Origin: an uncultured Clostridia bacterium
GTDB taxonomy: Bacteria > Bacillota > Clostridia > TANB77 > CAG-508
Length of the DNA: 8,020 nt
Assembly (NCBI GenBank): GCA_934167225.1
Contig: CAKPLD010000055.1
Coordinates: 1-8,020, forward strand
Direction of reading: 5' to 3'
Positions within the stretch are counted from its first letter, which is position 1. Every line of letters starts with the position of its first letter. The notes beneath the pieces were generated by a model. The model worked only from the letters and a program-made list of their open reading frames with translations, had not been told where the DNA came from and searched no databases. Both the position numbers and the translations under genes were made by a program. Of this stretch, positions 1-5,626 are shown one piece after another.

Positions 1-122
1 TTCAATCACACATTAATCCCCCAAAAATTAATAATTATTCTAATTCGAACCTACTCTACAATTTTAAAGCTGTGAATAGTAACAATGATTTTTATAAAAA
101 CGAACAAATTTTCTTAAAACTA
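1..122. other. intergenic, nothing recognised
   Basis: This is AT-rich sequence upstream of the first promoter. I see no open frame with a ribosome binding site, no tRNA-like fold and no clear terminator hairpin. It may hold the tail of an intergenic region belonging to a gene outside the window. Confidence 0.5.
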
Positions 123-151
123 TTGACAAGTTGAAAAAATAGATATATAAT
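123..151 (+). promoter_or_regulatory. sigma-A promoter for the YgjP-like gene
   Basis: A perfect -35 box TTGACA (123-128) and a perfect -10 box TATAAT (146-151) are separated by exactly 17 bases. Transcription should start near 158, leaving a leader of about 48 bases. That leader contains a small 5-bp hairpin, GCGAA/TTCGC (166-170 with 177-181), just before the ribosome binding site AGGAGG at 191-196. Confidence 0.85.
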
Positions 152-205
152 TCATAACATCGAAAGCGAACAACAATTCGCAAACAATTTAGGAGGGAAT
201 ATATT

Positions 206-727
206 ATGATAAAATTATTAAATAGAAAAAATAAAATAGAAAAAGAATTAGAAAAAAGCGTAAAAATTTTTGGAAAAACAATCTCAGTAAATGTAATATA
301 TAGCAAAATAAAAAATCCAGAATTAGATTTAGTAGGAAATATCATAAATGTATATCTTCCAAACAAATACAAAAGAACAGGAAATGTAGCAATAGTAAAA
401 CTAGCAATAGAAAAAATGTATCAAGAAATAGCAAGAGTAGAAATAGAAAATGTAATGGAAGAAACAAGAATAAAAATGAATGGCCTAGCACCTGAAAATT
501 ATATAATAAGGAAAATACCAAATAAACTAGCCAAAACTATAAATATGAGAACTATAATTATAAATCCAGAAATAGTAAAATATGACAAGAAGGTTTTAAA
601 ATATGTTGTATTACACGAATTTTGTCATTTAAAGTATAAAAATCATTCGAAGGGATTTTTTGAAATGATGGAAAAATATATGGATGATTATGATTATTAT
701 TATGAATGTATATTAGATGTAGCATAG
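206..727 (+). CDS. short YgjP/DUF45-type zinc metallopeptidase
   Basis: This is a predicted cytosolic zinc-dependent peptidase of the YgjP-like (DUF45, M48-related) family; the natural substrate of the family is not established. The zinc-binding HExxH motif is visible as H137-E138-F-C-H141, in the context LKYVVLHEFCHL. It is followed by the family's third ligand in NHSKGF (H147). At 173 residues it is shorter than the roughly 220-240 residues usual for YgjP proteins. The conserved WGSC stretch that normally precedes the catalytic helix is not recognisable; residues 105-122 (around LAKTINMRTIIINP) stand in its place. There is no signal peptide or membrane segment. The start is supported by AGGAGGG 10 bases upstream and a perfect promoter. 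The gene is monocistronic, and an IS30-type element begins just after its TAG stop, so its native terminator may have been displaced. Fold assignment is confident; activity is uncertain. Confidence 0.8.
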   Translation: MIKLLNRKNKIEKELEKSVKIFGKTISVNVIYSKIKNPELDLVGNIINVYLPNKYKRTGNVAIVKLAIEKMYQEIARVEIENVMEETRIKMNGLAPENYIIRKIPNKLAKTINMRTIIINPEIVKYDKKVLKYVVLHEFCHLKYKNHSKGFFEMMEKYMDDYDYYYECILDVA

Positions 728-744
728 GGTTCGCGAAAAATTGG
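728..744. repeat. left copy of direct repeat flanking the IS
   Basis: The sequence begins ggttcgcgaaaaatt and is matched by 2477-2493 at the other edge of the insertion sequence, with 16 of 17 bases identical. It contains the palindrome TTCGCGAA. It starts immediately after the TAG stop of the metallopeptidase gene. The position directly outside the inverted repeat is what a target-site duplication would give. Confidence 0.7.
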
Positions 745-765
745 TTGAATGTAAAGTTAAGTTCC
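745..765 (+). repeat. left terminal inverted repeat of the IS
   Basis: The 21-bp sequence containing aatgtaaagttaagttcc is the reverse complement of 2456-2476, with one mismatch; the inner 18 bp are identical (748-765 with 2456-2473). This is a typical transposase binding end. Confidence 0.8.
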
Positions 766-794
766 GGCATTTCTTGTAAAGGTAAATGCCGGAA
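762..794. repeat. perfect 11-bp hairpin at the IS left end
   Basis: ttccggcattt (762-772) pairs perfectly with aaatgccggaa (784-794) around an 11-base loop. It overlaps the inner edge of the left terminal repeat. No T-tract follows on either strand, so it does not look like a classic intrinsic terminator. It may still insulate the element or take part in end recognition. Confidence 0.65.
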
Positions 795-887
795 TATCAA
801 TGGATAAAAAAATGATACAAAAAAATTAATATATATGATATACTGTGAATAGGAAAAAATGTAAAAAAAATAACGTCCAAAATAAAG

Positions 888-907
888 AATGTAAGACTAA
901 GTTCCAG
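888..907 (+). repeat. internal copy of the IS terminal motif
   Basis: aatgtaagactaagttccag at 888-907 closely resembles the terminal repeat (aatgtaaagttaagttcc) and is nearly identical to a copy at 2422-2440 on the same strand. It lies 143 bases inside the left end, and could be a subterminal transposase binding site or an alternative left end. Confidence 0.6.
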
Positions 908-910
908 TAA

Positions 911-928
911 AAATATTGCTATGGGCAC
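911..928 (+). repeat. inner inverted repeat, left arm
   Basis: aaatattgctatgggcac is the reverse complement of 2270-2287 apart from one base. The pair closely brackets the transposase gene (937-2249). It therefore lies next to the stop codon on one side and the ribosome binding site on the other. Confidence 0.65.
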
Positions 929-936
929 AAATTTTT

Positions 937-2249
937 TTATATTATTATTTTTAATAAATTCGGCGTTAAAACAACGTCATTTCCGTTGATTTCGTGGTAG
1001 TCGAATTTATGTAAGACATTTTTTCCTATTAGCATATTAGCTAAATTAAATGGGCAACATTTATTTAATTCTTCTCTAGGATAGGAATTAATGTTGCTCA
1101 TTAATGTATTTATATCAGATTGAGTTAAATCATCGAACGAAGTACCTTTAGGAAGAACATATCTTATAAGCTCGTGATTTTTTTGTACTTTTCCTTTCTG
1201 ACAGCTTTTTCCGTGGATCACAATAAAACAAATGGACTTTTTCGGTATCAGAATATTTTTCAATGTAATCAGGGTTTTGAAACTCGCTTCCATTATCGGT
1301 CAAAATCACCTCAAATTGGTTTATAAAGGATTTTCCAAAGAAATGCTTAATAACATCAAACTTTTTATTTATTTCATCTTTAGATTGAGAATCAATTAAA
1401 AAAGCTAACATAAAATTTGAATTGGTAAATATTAGAGTAAACAGTGATTTACCACCTTTAATACCCTCTACAGTGTCAATTTGCACAACATTGGCATAAG
1501 GATGTTTTTCCATATATGAAATATAATTTTCATATGTACGATTTTTTCTATTTTGGGTATTCCTTGGGTCTTTTTGTATTTTCCTTCGGGGTTTGTATTT
1601 TACTTTACGAGGAAGGTCAATATTATTTATTCCGCTGAAATAGCCATTATTAACATAATTATAAAGTGTTTTTTCTGATATATATATCTAAATCAGGATT
1701 GTTCATTAAAATAGCAGCCATTGAATGACCTTTTTTTACTAGAGGAATAATTGTTGATGATAATTCCTGTAGCTGATTTGGAGTCTTGTTGATACCTTGT
1801 CGACTAGAAATTAGTAGCTCATGGTAAATAATATCAGCTTCTTTGGATTTGTATACACTTTTTTCCTTTCGACAGTTTTTTCTTTTGGTGCAACCATTAC
1901 ATACATATGGAGGTCTATTTAATTTTGGGCAACCTTCTTCTTTTTTGAAGTTATAGCACAGTTCGTTGCATTTACTACAATTTTTACATAAGGTGCTACA
2001 AGGTTTTCCACACACATTTTTTAATTTACATGAGCGCTTAAATTCACATTTATTAAAGGAATTATTGAAAGTAGATGGCTTTATAATCGAAAATTTTCGT
2101 TTGATTTCTTTAGATATTGTTGTTGGATCTTTTTTCAAGATTTTTGCAATTTCGCTAAAATTAGAACCTTGGTTTAGTTCTTCTTCGATGATATTTCTAT
2201 CTTCTAAAGATAGATGTGTATAAAATTTATTATTTTTTTTATTTTTCAT
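937..2249 (-). pseudogene. IS30-family transposase, two frameshifts
   Basis: This would encode a DDE transposase of about 435 residues. The start ATG (2249-2247) has AAGGAG nine bases upstream; the longer upstream frame lacks such support. Domains in order: helix-turn-helix (about residues 17-51), a zinc-ribbon-like region with 12 cysteines (68-126), then the DDE core, with Asp in VQIDTVEG and in ILTDNGSEF, and the family signature NHELIRYVLPKGTSFDDLTQ. Frame 1 runs 2249 to about 1680 and breaks at an AT dinucleotide run (1678-1687), where two extra AT units are inferred because relatives read DIS-x-x-TLYNYV there. Frame 2 runs from about 1680 to 1206 and breaks in a five-T run (1206-1210, one extra base). 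Frame 3 ends at the TAA 937-939. Removing five bases restores one frame. The third catalytic residue also appears changed to Gln (1183-1185). Assembly error at the repeat runs cannot be excluded. Confidence 0.85.
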
Positions 2250-2269
2250 GATTTTTTGCTCCTTTGTAG

Positions 2270-2287
2270 GTGCCCATAACAATATTT
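2270..2287 (-). repeat. inner inverted repeat, right arm
   Basis: gtgcccataacaatattt is the partner of 911-928, with 17 of 18 bases complementary. It sits directly upstream of the transposase ribosome binding site and may form part of the promoter or leader of that gene. Confidence 0.65.
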
Positions 2288-2298
2288 ATTAAATCAAA

Positions 2299-2475
2299 GT
2301 GTAAAGTTTAGTGCAAGTAAGCTGGAACTAACTTTTACAATAGGAGTGTAATACTTAGTTCTTGTTTACCTGAAATTACTTTTACAAAAATGTAAGAGTA
2401 ATTTCCGTATACCGGAAATTGGTGTAAGACTAAGTTCCAGTTATATTTTTGAACTGGAACTTAACTTTACATTTA
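2299..2475. repeat. array of about four related palindromes in the IS right end
   Basis: Four units follow one another, each opening with (g/t)gtaa plus a degenerate copy of the terminal motif and closing with its reverse complement: 2299-2340, 2346-2385, 2390-2420 and 2421-2475. The last is the best: taagttccagtt (2431-2442) pairs perfectly with aactggaactta (2452-2463) around a 9-base loop. The third has an 8-bp stem, aatttccg (2400-2407) with cggaaatt (2413-2420). Units one and two are imperfect. Because the units are diverged hairpins without unique spacers of constant length, this is not a CRISPR array. Multiple transposase binding sites or relics of nested element ends are the likeliest explanations. 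Confidence 0.6.
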
Positions 2476-2476
2476 A
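2456..2476 (-). repeat. right terminal inverted repeat of the IS
   Basis: The sequence contains ggaacttaactttacatt and is the partner of 745-765. It abuts the right direct repeat at 2477 and forms one arm of the outermost palindrome of the right-end array. Confidence 0.8.
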
Positions 2477-2493
2477 GGTTCGCGAAAAATTTG
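2477..2493. repeat. right copy of direct repeat flanking the IS
   Basis: It begins ggttcgcgaaaaatt and matches 728-744 in 16 of 17 bases, directly outside the right inverted repeat. See the left copy for interpretation as a target-site duplication. Confidence 0.7.
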
Positions 2494-2513
2494 TAAAATT
2501 TTGAAATTAGGGG

Positions 2514-2542
2514 TTGACAAAGTTAAAAAAATGGTGTATTAT
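2514..2542 (+). promoter_or_regulatory. sigma-A promoter for the small RNA gene
   Basis: TTGACA (2514-2519) and TATTAT (2537-2542) are separated by 17 bases. The predicted start near 2549 falls just before the first hairpin of the RNA. No ribosome binding site plus open frame follows before the terminator, so the product should be a non-coding RNA. Confidence 0.85.
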
Positions 2543-2548
2543 AGGTAA

Positions 2549-2724
2549 CTATGTTGCGACAATGTTCGTGACATAAGTTGGGAACGCTTTCGTATACGTT
2601 AAAATAGGTATGGAATAGGCATAGATTATAAGTATTGGTCCTCCAAGACGATAAGTAAGTAAAATACAACAATAGCGTTTTCCCAACTTGTCCAGGAGAG
2701 GTTTTCTCTCCTGGACTCTTTTTT
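2549..2724 (+). ncRNA. stand-alone structured small RNA, family unknown
   Basis: A transcript of about 175 bases is defined by its own promoter and terminator. From 5' to 3' it can form: a 9-bp hairpin with a 6-base loop, including two G-U pairs (2551-2574); a long-range stem in which 2575-2584 (aagttgggaa) pairs perfectly with 2680-2689, extended by CGCT (2585-2588) with AGCG (2674-2677); and the terminator hairpin (2690-2716). The long stem encloses about 85 mostly AU-rich bases. These contain the palindrome CGTATACG (2591-2598), an imperfect 11-base tandem repeat (2604-2614 and 2615-2625), a small hairpin TTGG-TCCT-CCAA (2635-2646) and a repeated ataagta (2628-2634, 2651-2657). The next gene has its own promoter downstream, so this is not simply its leader. 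The shape, one closing stem around a large open centre, is loosely like 6S RNA, but I do not recognise a 6S, SRP, tmRNA or RNase P signature. Confidence 0.7.
2690..2724 (+). terminator. strong intrinsic terminator of the small RNA
   Basis: A perfect 11-bp GC-rich stem, GTCCAGGAGAG (2690-2700) with CTCTCCTGGAC (2706-2716), has a 5-base loop and is followed by TCTTTTTT (2717-2724). It should end the small RNA and separate it from the deaminase-like gene. Confidence 0.92.
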
Positions 2725-2758
2725 ATAATTAAATTCATACAAAACTTTACATAATCTA

Positions 2759-2787
2759 TTGAAAAAATCTCAAATATATGTTACAAT
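2759..2787 (+). promoter_or_regulatory. sigma-A promoter for the deaminase-like gene
   Basis: TTGAAA (2759-2764) and TACAAT (2782-2787) lie 17 bases apart, 46 bases before the start codon. No operator-like repeat or riboswitch fold is evident in the short leader. Confidence 0.75.
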
Positions 2788-2832
2788 AACAATATTAATA
2801 CAAAGAGAGAAAATAGAAAAAAGGAGGAAAAA

Positions 2833-5343
2833 ATGAATTTACCAAATTTATTCACCAAATTTTATTTAGATAAAGAAAAAGATATAATAGTAAAATTATT
2901 TAAATCAGAAAATCCGGACGAATTAATTTATGTTCTAGAAACGCCAAATCATCATACAGGTAATTTAATAACAAACCTAGCAAAGATTGCAAATGTAGAA
3001 ACAATAAAAGATGAAAACGACATGAAAATAATTACAGGAATATTGCAAGCTTGTATTAATGATGATGGAGAAGAAGTTTACATATTTAGACTTGGCGGAA
3101 TAAAAATAGCAAATATATATCCAGATGGAAGAATAGAAAGAAAAGCAAAAATACCAGCAATAATAAAATTACTAATGGCACAAACAAAGGATTACAAATT
3201 GCCAGTAGAAAAAACGATAGTAAAATCATATATCCTAAAAAAATCAAAATTCAGAACAGACTTACATACACATTTAAACCAAATTTTACAACCAGATTTA
3301 TTAATAGCACTAGGAATAAAACATCAAATAGGATATTCATTATATTACATAAAAAAACTAGGAATAAAAGTAACAGCAAGACAAGAAAAAGAATTATTAA
3401 AAAAGAGAAGAGAAAATGAAAAGAAATACAAAAATTCTGAATTAGAAGGAAAAAAATTAGAAAGAAAGATAAATGATGAAACTTTAATAAATATGGCAGA
3501 TCTAATTTTAAATAATCCAGAAAATGCAGAAGAAAACATAGTAAAAATCAGAAACAGTCTAGTTTTACTAAAAGATGGTCAGGCTGTATTTACAAATCTT
3601 GAAAAAACAATTATATATAGATATGCAATAATAAGAGGAAAACAAGTACCAGATAATGAAAAAATAGAATTAAGCATAGACAAAATCGAACAAATTGAAG
3701 ACAATGACATAAGAGAAGCATTAAAACAAATGAAAGAAGACATGGCAGAAGGAAGTGTATACAAAAAAAATACATTTTATCAAGACAAATTACTATGGAT
3801 TGCAAGAGAATATCAAAAACAAGGAATAAAATATGTAGAAATAGCAAATTCAACACTTGCAAAAAAAGGAATGGCAGGAATTCAAAATTTAGTAGAAATG
3901 CATGAAATAATGCCACAAATAGAAAAAGAAACAGGAGTAAGCATAAGATACTTAGCGGCAGGAAGTAGAACATTATTTACACCAGAGCAAGTAAAAGAAT
4001 GTCCAGCTGTAATAAAAGCAGTAAGTAGAAGCCCATATGTTGTAGGAATGGATTTAATAGGAGAAGAAATAAACAATGTAACAGACTTTTCAGACCTAAT
4101 AGAAGAAATTATAAAATATGCAATATATGAAGACGACGGCTACACAATAAGACTACATGCAGGAGAAACAGATGCATTTAAGGACAACATAGAAAAAGCA
4201 TTAGATTGTATAAAAATATGTTTACCAAATGGAGAAAAAGCCCCACAAATAAGATTAGGACATGGTTTATATGTTCCAGACTTAGACACAAGAGCAGGAA
4301 AAAGAATAATAAGCAAAATGAAAGATTTAGACGTTGTTTTAGAGTTCCAATTATCATCAAATGTAAGACTAAACAACCTAACAAACTTAAATAATCACCC
4401 TATGAAAAAATATTTGTCAGCAGGTGTAAAATGCGTTCAAGGTACTGATGGATGCGGATTTTATGGAATTGATACAATAGACGAACAAATTGCATTAAGA
4501 AATTTATTAGATATAAAAGATAGCGATTTTGCAAAAATGAGAAAAGTAGAAGACGAAATATTAGAAAAGAGAAAAACATATTTTGCGGAAAAATCTAAAA
4601 AATTCGAACAATTTTTAGATGGAAGAACAATTGAAGAAGCATTACTAGAAGAAGAAGAAAAAGAATTAAAAGAAATAGATCTAGATTCAATCGATGTAAG
4701 AGGTTCTAATAGATTAAACTCTTACAATGTGTTCAAGAAAAAGATTGTTAGTTTACCTCAAGACAAAACACCAATCATAATAGCTGGAGGAAGTTTTAAC
4801 TCTAAAGGTAGAGTTACAATGCCAAATGAGGAAATAAAAAAATCTTTGAAGGAATTGCTTGAAAAAGTAAATAATAAAAATACATATATTTTAATTGGAC
4901 ATAAAATGCAAGGATACGAAAGAGCCGTGCTAGATATATCAAAAGAGTTAAACAAAAAGTTTGATATAACAGCAGTTGTTCCAAAATATGTATCAGAAGA
5001 TATTAAGGAAAACTTAGATAGTAATCAAGATTTAAGCGGAATTTATGTGTCTCCAGACCCATCAGAACTTGGAATTTACAAGAGTTTTAATTATGAAATT
5101 TTTGAAAGAAGAAATTCTGTTGTTGTTGCGTTTGATGGAAATTCACCAGTTTCGAATTTGATTCAGGAAGCTAAAAATGGTAAGGGTAAAGCTAAAATTT
5201 ATGTTAATTCTGATGTTGACGTACTTAAAGAAAAGGCTAGATCTTTGGATGGGTATGTTAGATTGTTTAATAGTAGTGAGAATTTGGCGAGAGAGATTTT
5301 GGAGGATAATCCGGAGATTAAAGAAAAAATTGAAAAAAAGTAA
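2833..5343 (+). CDS. large adenosine deaminase-superfamily protein with SLOG-like C-terminus
   Basis: This predicted cytosolic metal-dependent (amino)hydrolase has 836 residues, against about 330-350 for a normal adenosine deaminase. Residues 1-138 form an unrecognised N-terminal domain. The ADA barrel runs from about 139 to 565: HTH metal ligands (H145, H147), HAGE (H442, catalytic E445), the LGHG histidine (H477) and TDG (metal ligand D539). Between the HTH motif and the next barrel element (KYVEIANSTL, 334-342) lies a charged, mostly helical insertion (about 175-315). The usual ADA/AMP-deaminase signature ends TDDP; here the second Asp, which contacts the purine in ADA, is G540. A charged linker (566-640) leads to a Rossmann-like domain (646-836; IIIAGGSF, TYILIGHKMQGYE, VVVAFDG) resembling SLOG/LOG nucleotide-binding domains. 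AAGGAGG lies five bases before ATG. Four stop codons follow in tandem. ADA fold is confident, the C-terminal assignment moderate, substrate unknown. Confidence 0.8.
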   Translation: MNLPNLFTKFYLDKEKDIIVKLFKSENPDELIYVLETPNHHTGNLITNLAKIANVETIKDENDMKIITGILQACINDDGEEVYIFRLGGIKIANIYPDGRIERKAKIPAIIKLLMAQTKDYKLPVEKTIVKSYILKKSKFRTDLHTHLNQILQPDLLIALGIKHQIGYSLYYIKKLGIKVTARQEKELLKKRRENEKKYKNSELEGKKLERKINDETLINMADLILNNPENAEENIVKIRNSLVLLKDGQAVFTNLEKTIIYRYAIIRGKQVPDNEKIELSIDKIEQIEDNDIREALKQMKEDMAEGSVYKKNTFYQDKLLWIAREYQKQGIKYVEIANSTLAKKGMAGIQNLVEMHEIMPQIEKETGVSIRYLAAGSRTLFTPEQVKECPAVIKAVSRSPYVVGMDLIGEEINNVTDFSDLIEEIIKYAIYEDDGYTIRLHAGETDAFKDNIEKALDCIKICLPNGEKAPQIRLGHGLYVPDLDTRAGKRIISKMKDLDVVLEFQLSSNVRLNNLTNLNNHPMKKYLSAGVKCVQGTDGCGFYGIDTIDEQIALRNLLDIKDSDFAKMRKVEDEILEKRKTYFAEKSKKFEQFLDGRTIEEALLEEEEKELKEIDLDSIDVRGSNRLNSYNVFKKKIVSLPQDKTPIIIAGGSFNSKGRVTMPNEEIKKSLKELLEKVNNKNTYILIGHKMQGYERAVLDISKELNKKFDITAVVPKYVSEDIKENLDSNQDLSGIYVSPDPSELGIYKSFNYEIFERRNSVVVAFDGNSPVSNLIQEAKNGKGKAKIYVNSDVDVLKEKARSLDGYVRLFNSSENLAREILEDNPEIKEKIEKK

Positions 5344-5369
5344 TAATAATGAACAAAAATTAATAGACT

Positions 5370-5414
5370 TCAAACCACTGTAAAAGAATAGCGTTTGCGT
5401 GGTTTGATTTTTTT
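5370..5414 (+). terminator. intrinsic terminator of the deaminase-like gene
   Basis: tcaaaccac (5370-5378) pairs perfectly with gtggtttga (5399-5407), and seven T residues follow (5408-5414). The 20-base loop is longer than usual. It lies 27 bases after the stop codon. Confidence 0.8.
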
Positions 5415-5565
5415 AAAATTGTGTTATATAACTGATGAAACGCTTTACTCCGTTACATCTGGAAGTTAAATAGCTATTTTTGGACAGTGCTAATGCACAA
5501 AGAGGAAAATAATGGAAATTATTATAAATAAAGCTTTGGAGTAAATACAAAAAAGCTTAACATAA
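5415..5565. other. intergenic, no gene recognised
   Basis: Nothing convincing is present. A 10-codon frame (5512-5544) has AGAGG a few bases before its ATG, but it lies upstream of the next promoter and resembles nothing known. An 8-bp inverted repeat, tttactcc (5444-5451) and ggagtaaa (5538-5545), brackets the region, with a 4-bp hairpin GTGC/GCAC near 5477-5488. These could belong to a small transcript, but no clear promoter precedes them. Confidence 0.35.
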
Positions 5566-5594
5566 TTGACTTATAGGTTGGAATTTGTTATAAT
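5566..5594 (+). promoter_or_regulatory. sigma-A promoter for the nucleotidyltransferase-like gene
   Basis: TTGACT (5566-5571) and TATAAT (5589-5594) are separated by 17 bases, with a TG one base before the -10 box (5586-5587, extended -10). Start is expected near 5601. Confidence 0.85.
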
Positions 5595-5613
5595 TTAGTT
5601 ATACATCAACCTA
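5574..5613. promoter_or_regulatory. possible operator: inverted repeat across the -10 box
   Basis: TAGGTTG (5574-5580) and CAACCTA (5607-5613) are perfect inverted 7-mers, 26 bases apart, bracketing the -10 box. The left arm lies upstream of the predicted transcription start, so this cannot be a leader RNA hairpin. A dimeric repressor site is conceivable. Chance occurrence is also possible. Confidence 0.3.
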
Positions 5614-5626
5614 GGAGGTACAGCAA

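Larger units (their letters stand above)
745..2476 (-). mobile_element. IS30-family insertion sequence, probably defective
   Basis: This 1,732-bp element is bounded by 21-bp inverted repeats (745-765 and 2456-2476, one mismatch) and flanked by 17-bp direct repeats (728-744 and 2477-2493, one mismatch). It carries one minus-strand transposase gene (937-2249) of the cysteine-rich IS30 subgroup, now frameshifted twice. Non-coding ends are long: about 190 bases on the left and 230 on the right. Both contain extra copies of the terminal motif (gtaagactaagttccag and variants) and hairpins. A second, inner inverted repeat (911-928 and 2270-2287, 17 of 18 identical) lies just outside the transposase gene. 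Because terminal-like motifs recur internally (e.g. 888-907), the true ends are not certain; the outer pair is preferred because the direct repeats abut it. The element sits between two genes and interrupts neither. Confidence 0.8.

Noticed and set aside
64..372. Minus-strand open frame of 102 codons over the first promoter and gene
   Set aside because: It overlaps a perfect promoter and the start of a recognised metallopeptidase gene, with Phe/Ile/Leu-rich antisense content and no ribosome binding site.
2299..2475. CRISPR-like array
   Set aside because: Repeats are degenerate palindromes with varying lengths, no constant spacers, and no cas genes; they derive from the insertion sequence terminal motif.
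2523..2738. Minus-strand open frame of 71 codons over the small RNA
   Set aside because: It is the antisense of a well-supported structured RNA with promoter and terminator, has no ribosome binding site and reads as low-complexity sequence produced by the hairpin arms.
2549..2830. Riboswitch or attenuator controlling the deaminase-like gene
   Set aside because: A separate promoter (2759-2787) lies between the terminator and the gene, and no alternative antiterminator pairing with the terminator arms was found by eye. It cannot be wholly excluded for read-through transcripts.
5512..5544. Ten-codon leader peptide frame with a weak ribosome binding site
   Set aside because: It lies upstream of the promoter for the next gene, so it would not be on that transcript, and has no recognisable sequence.
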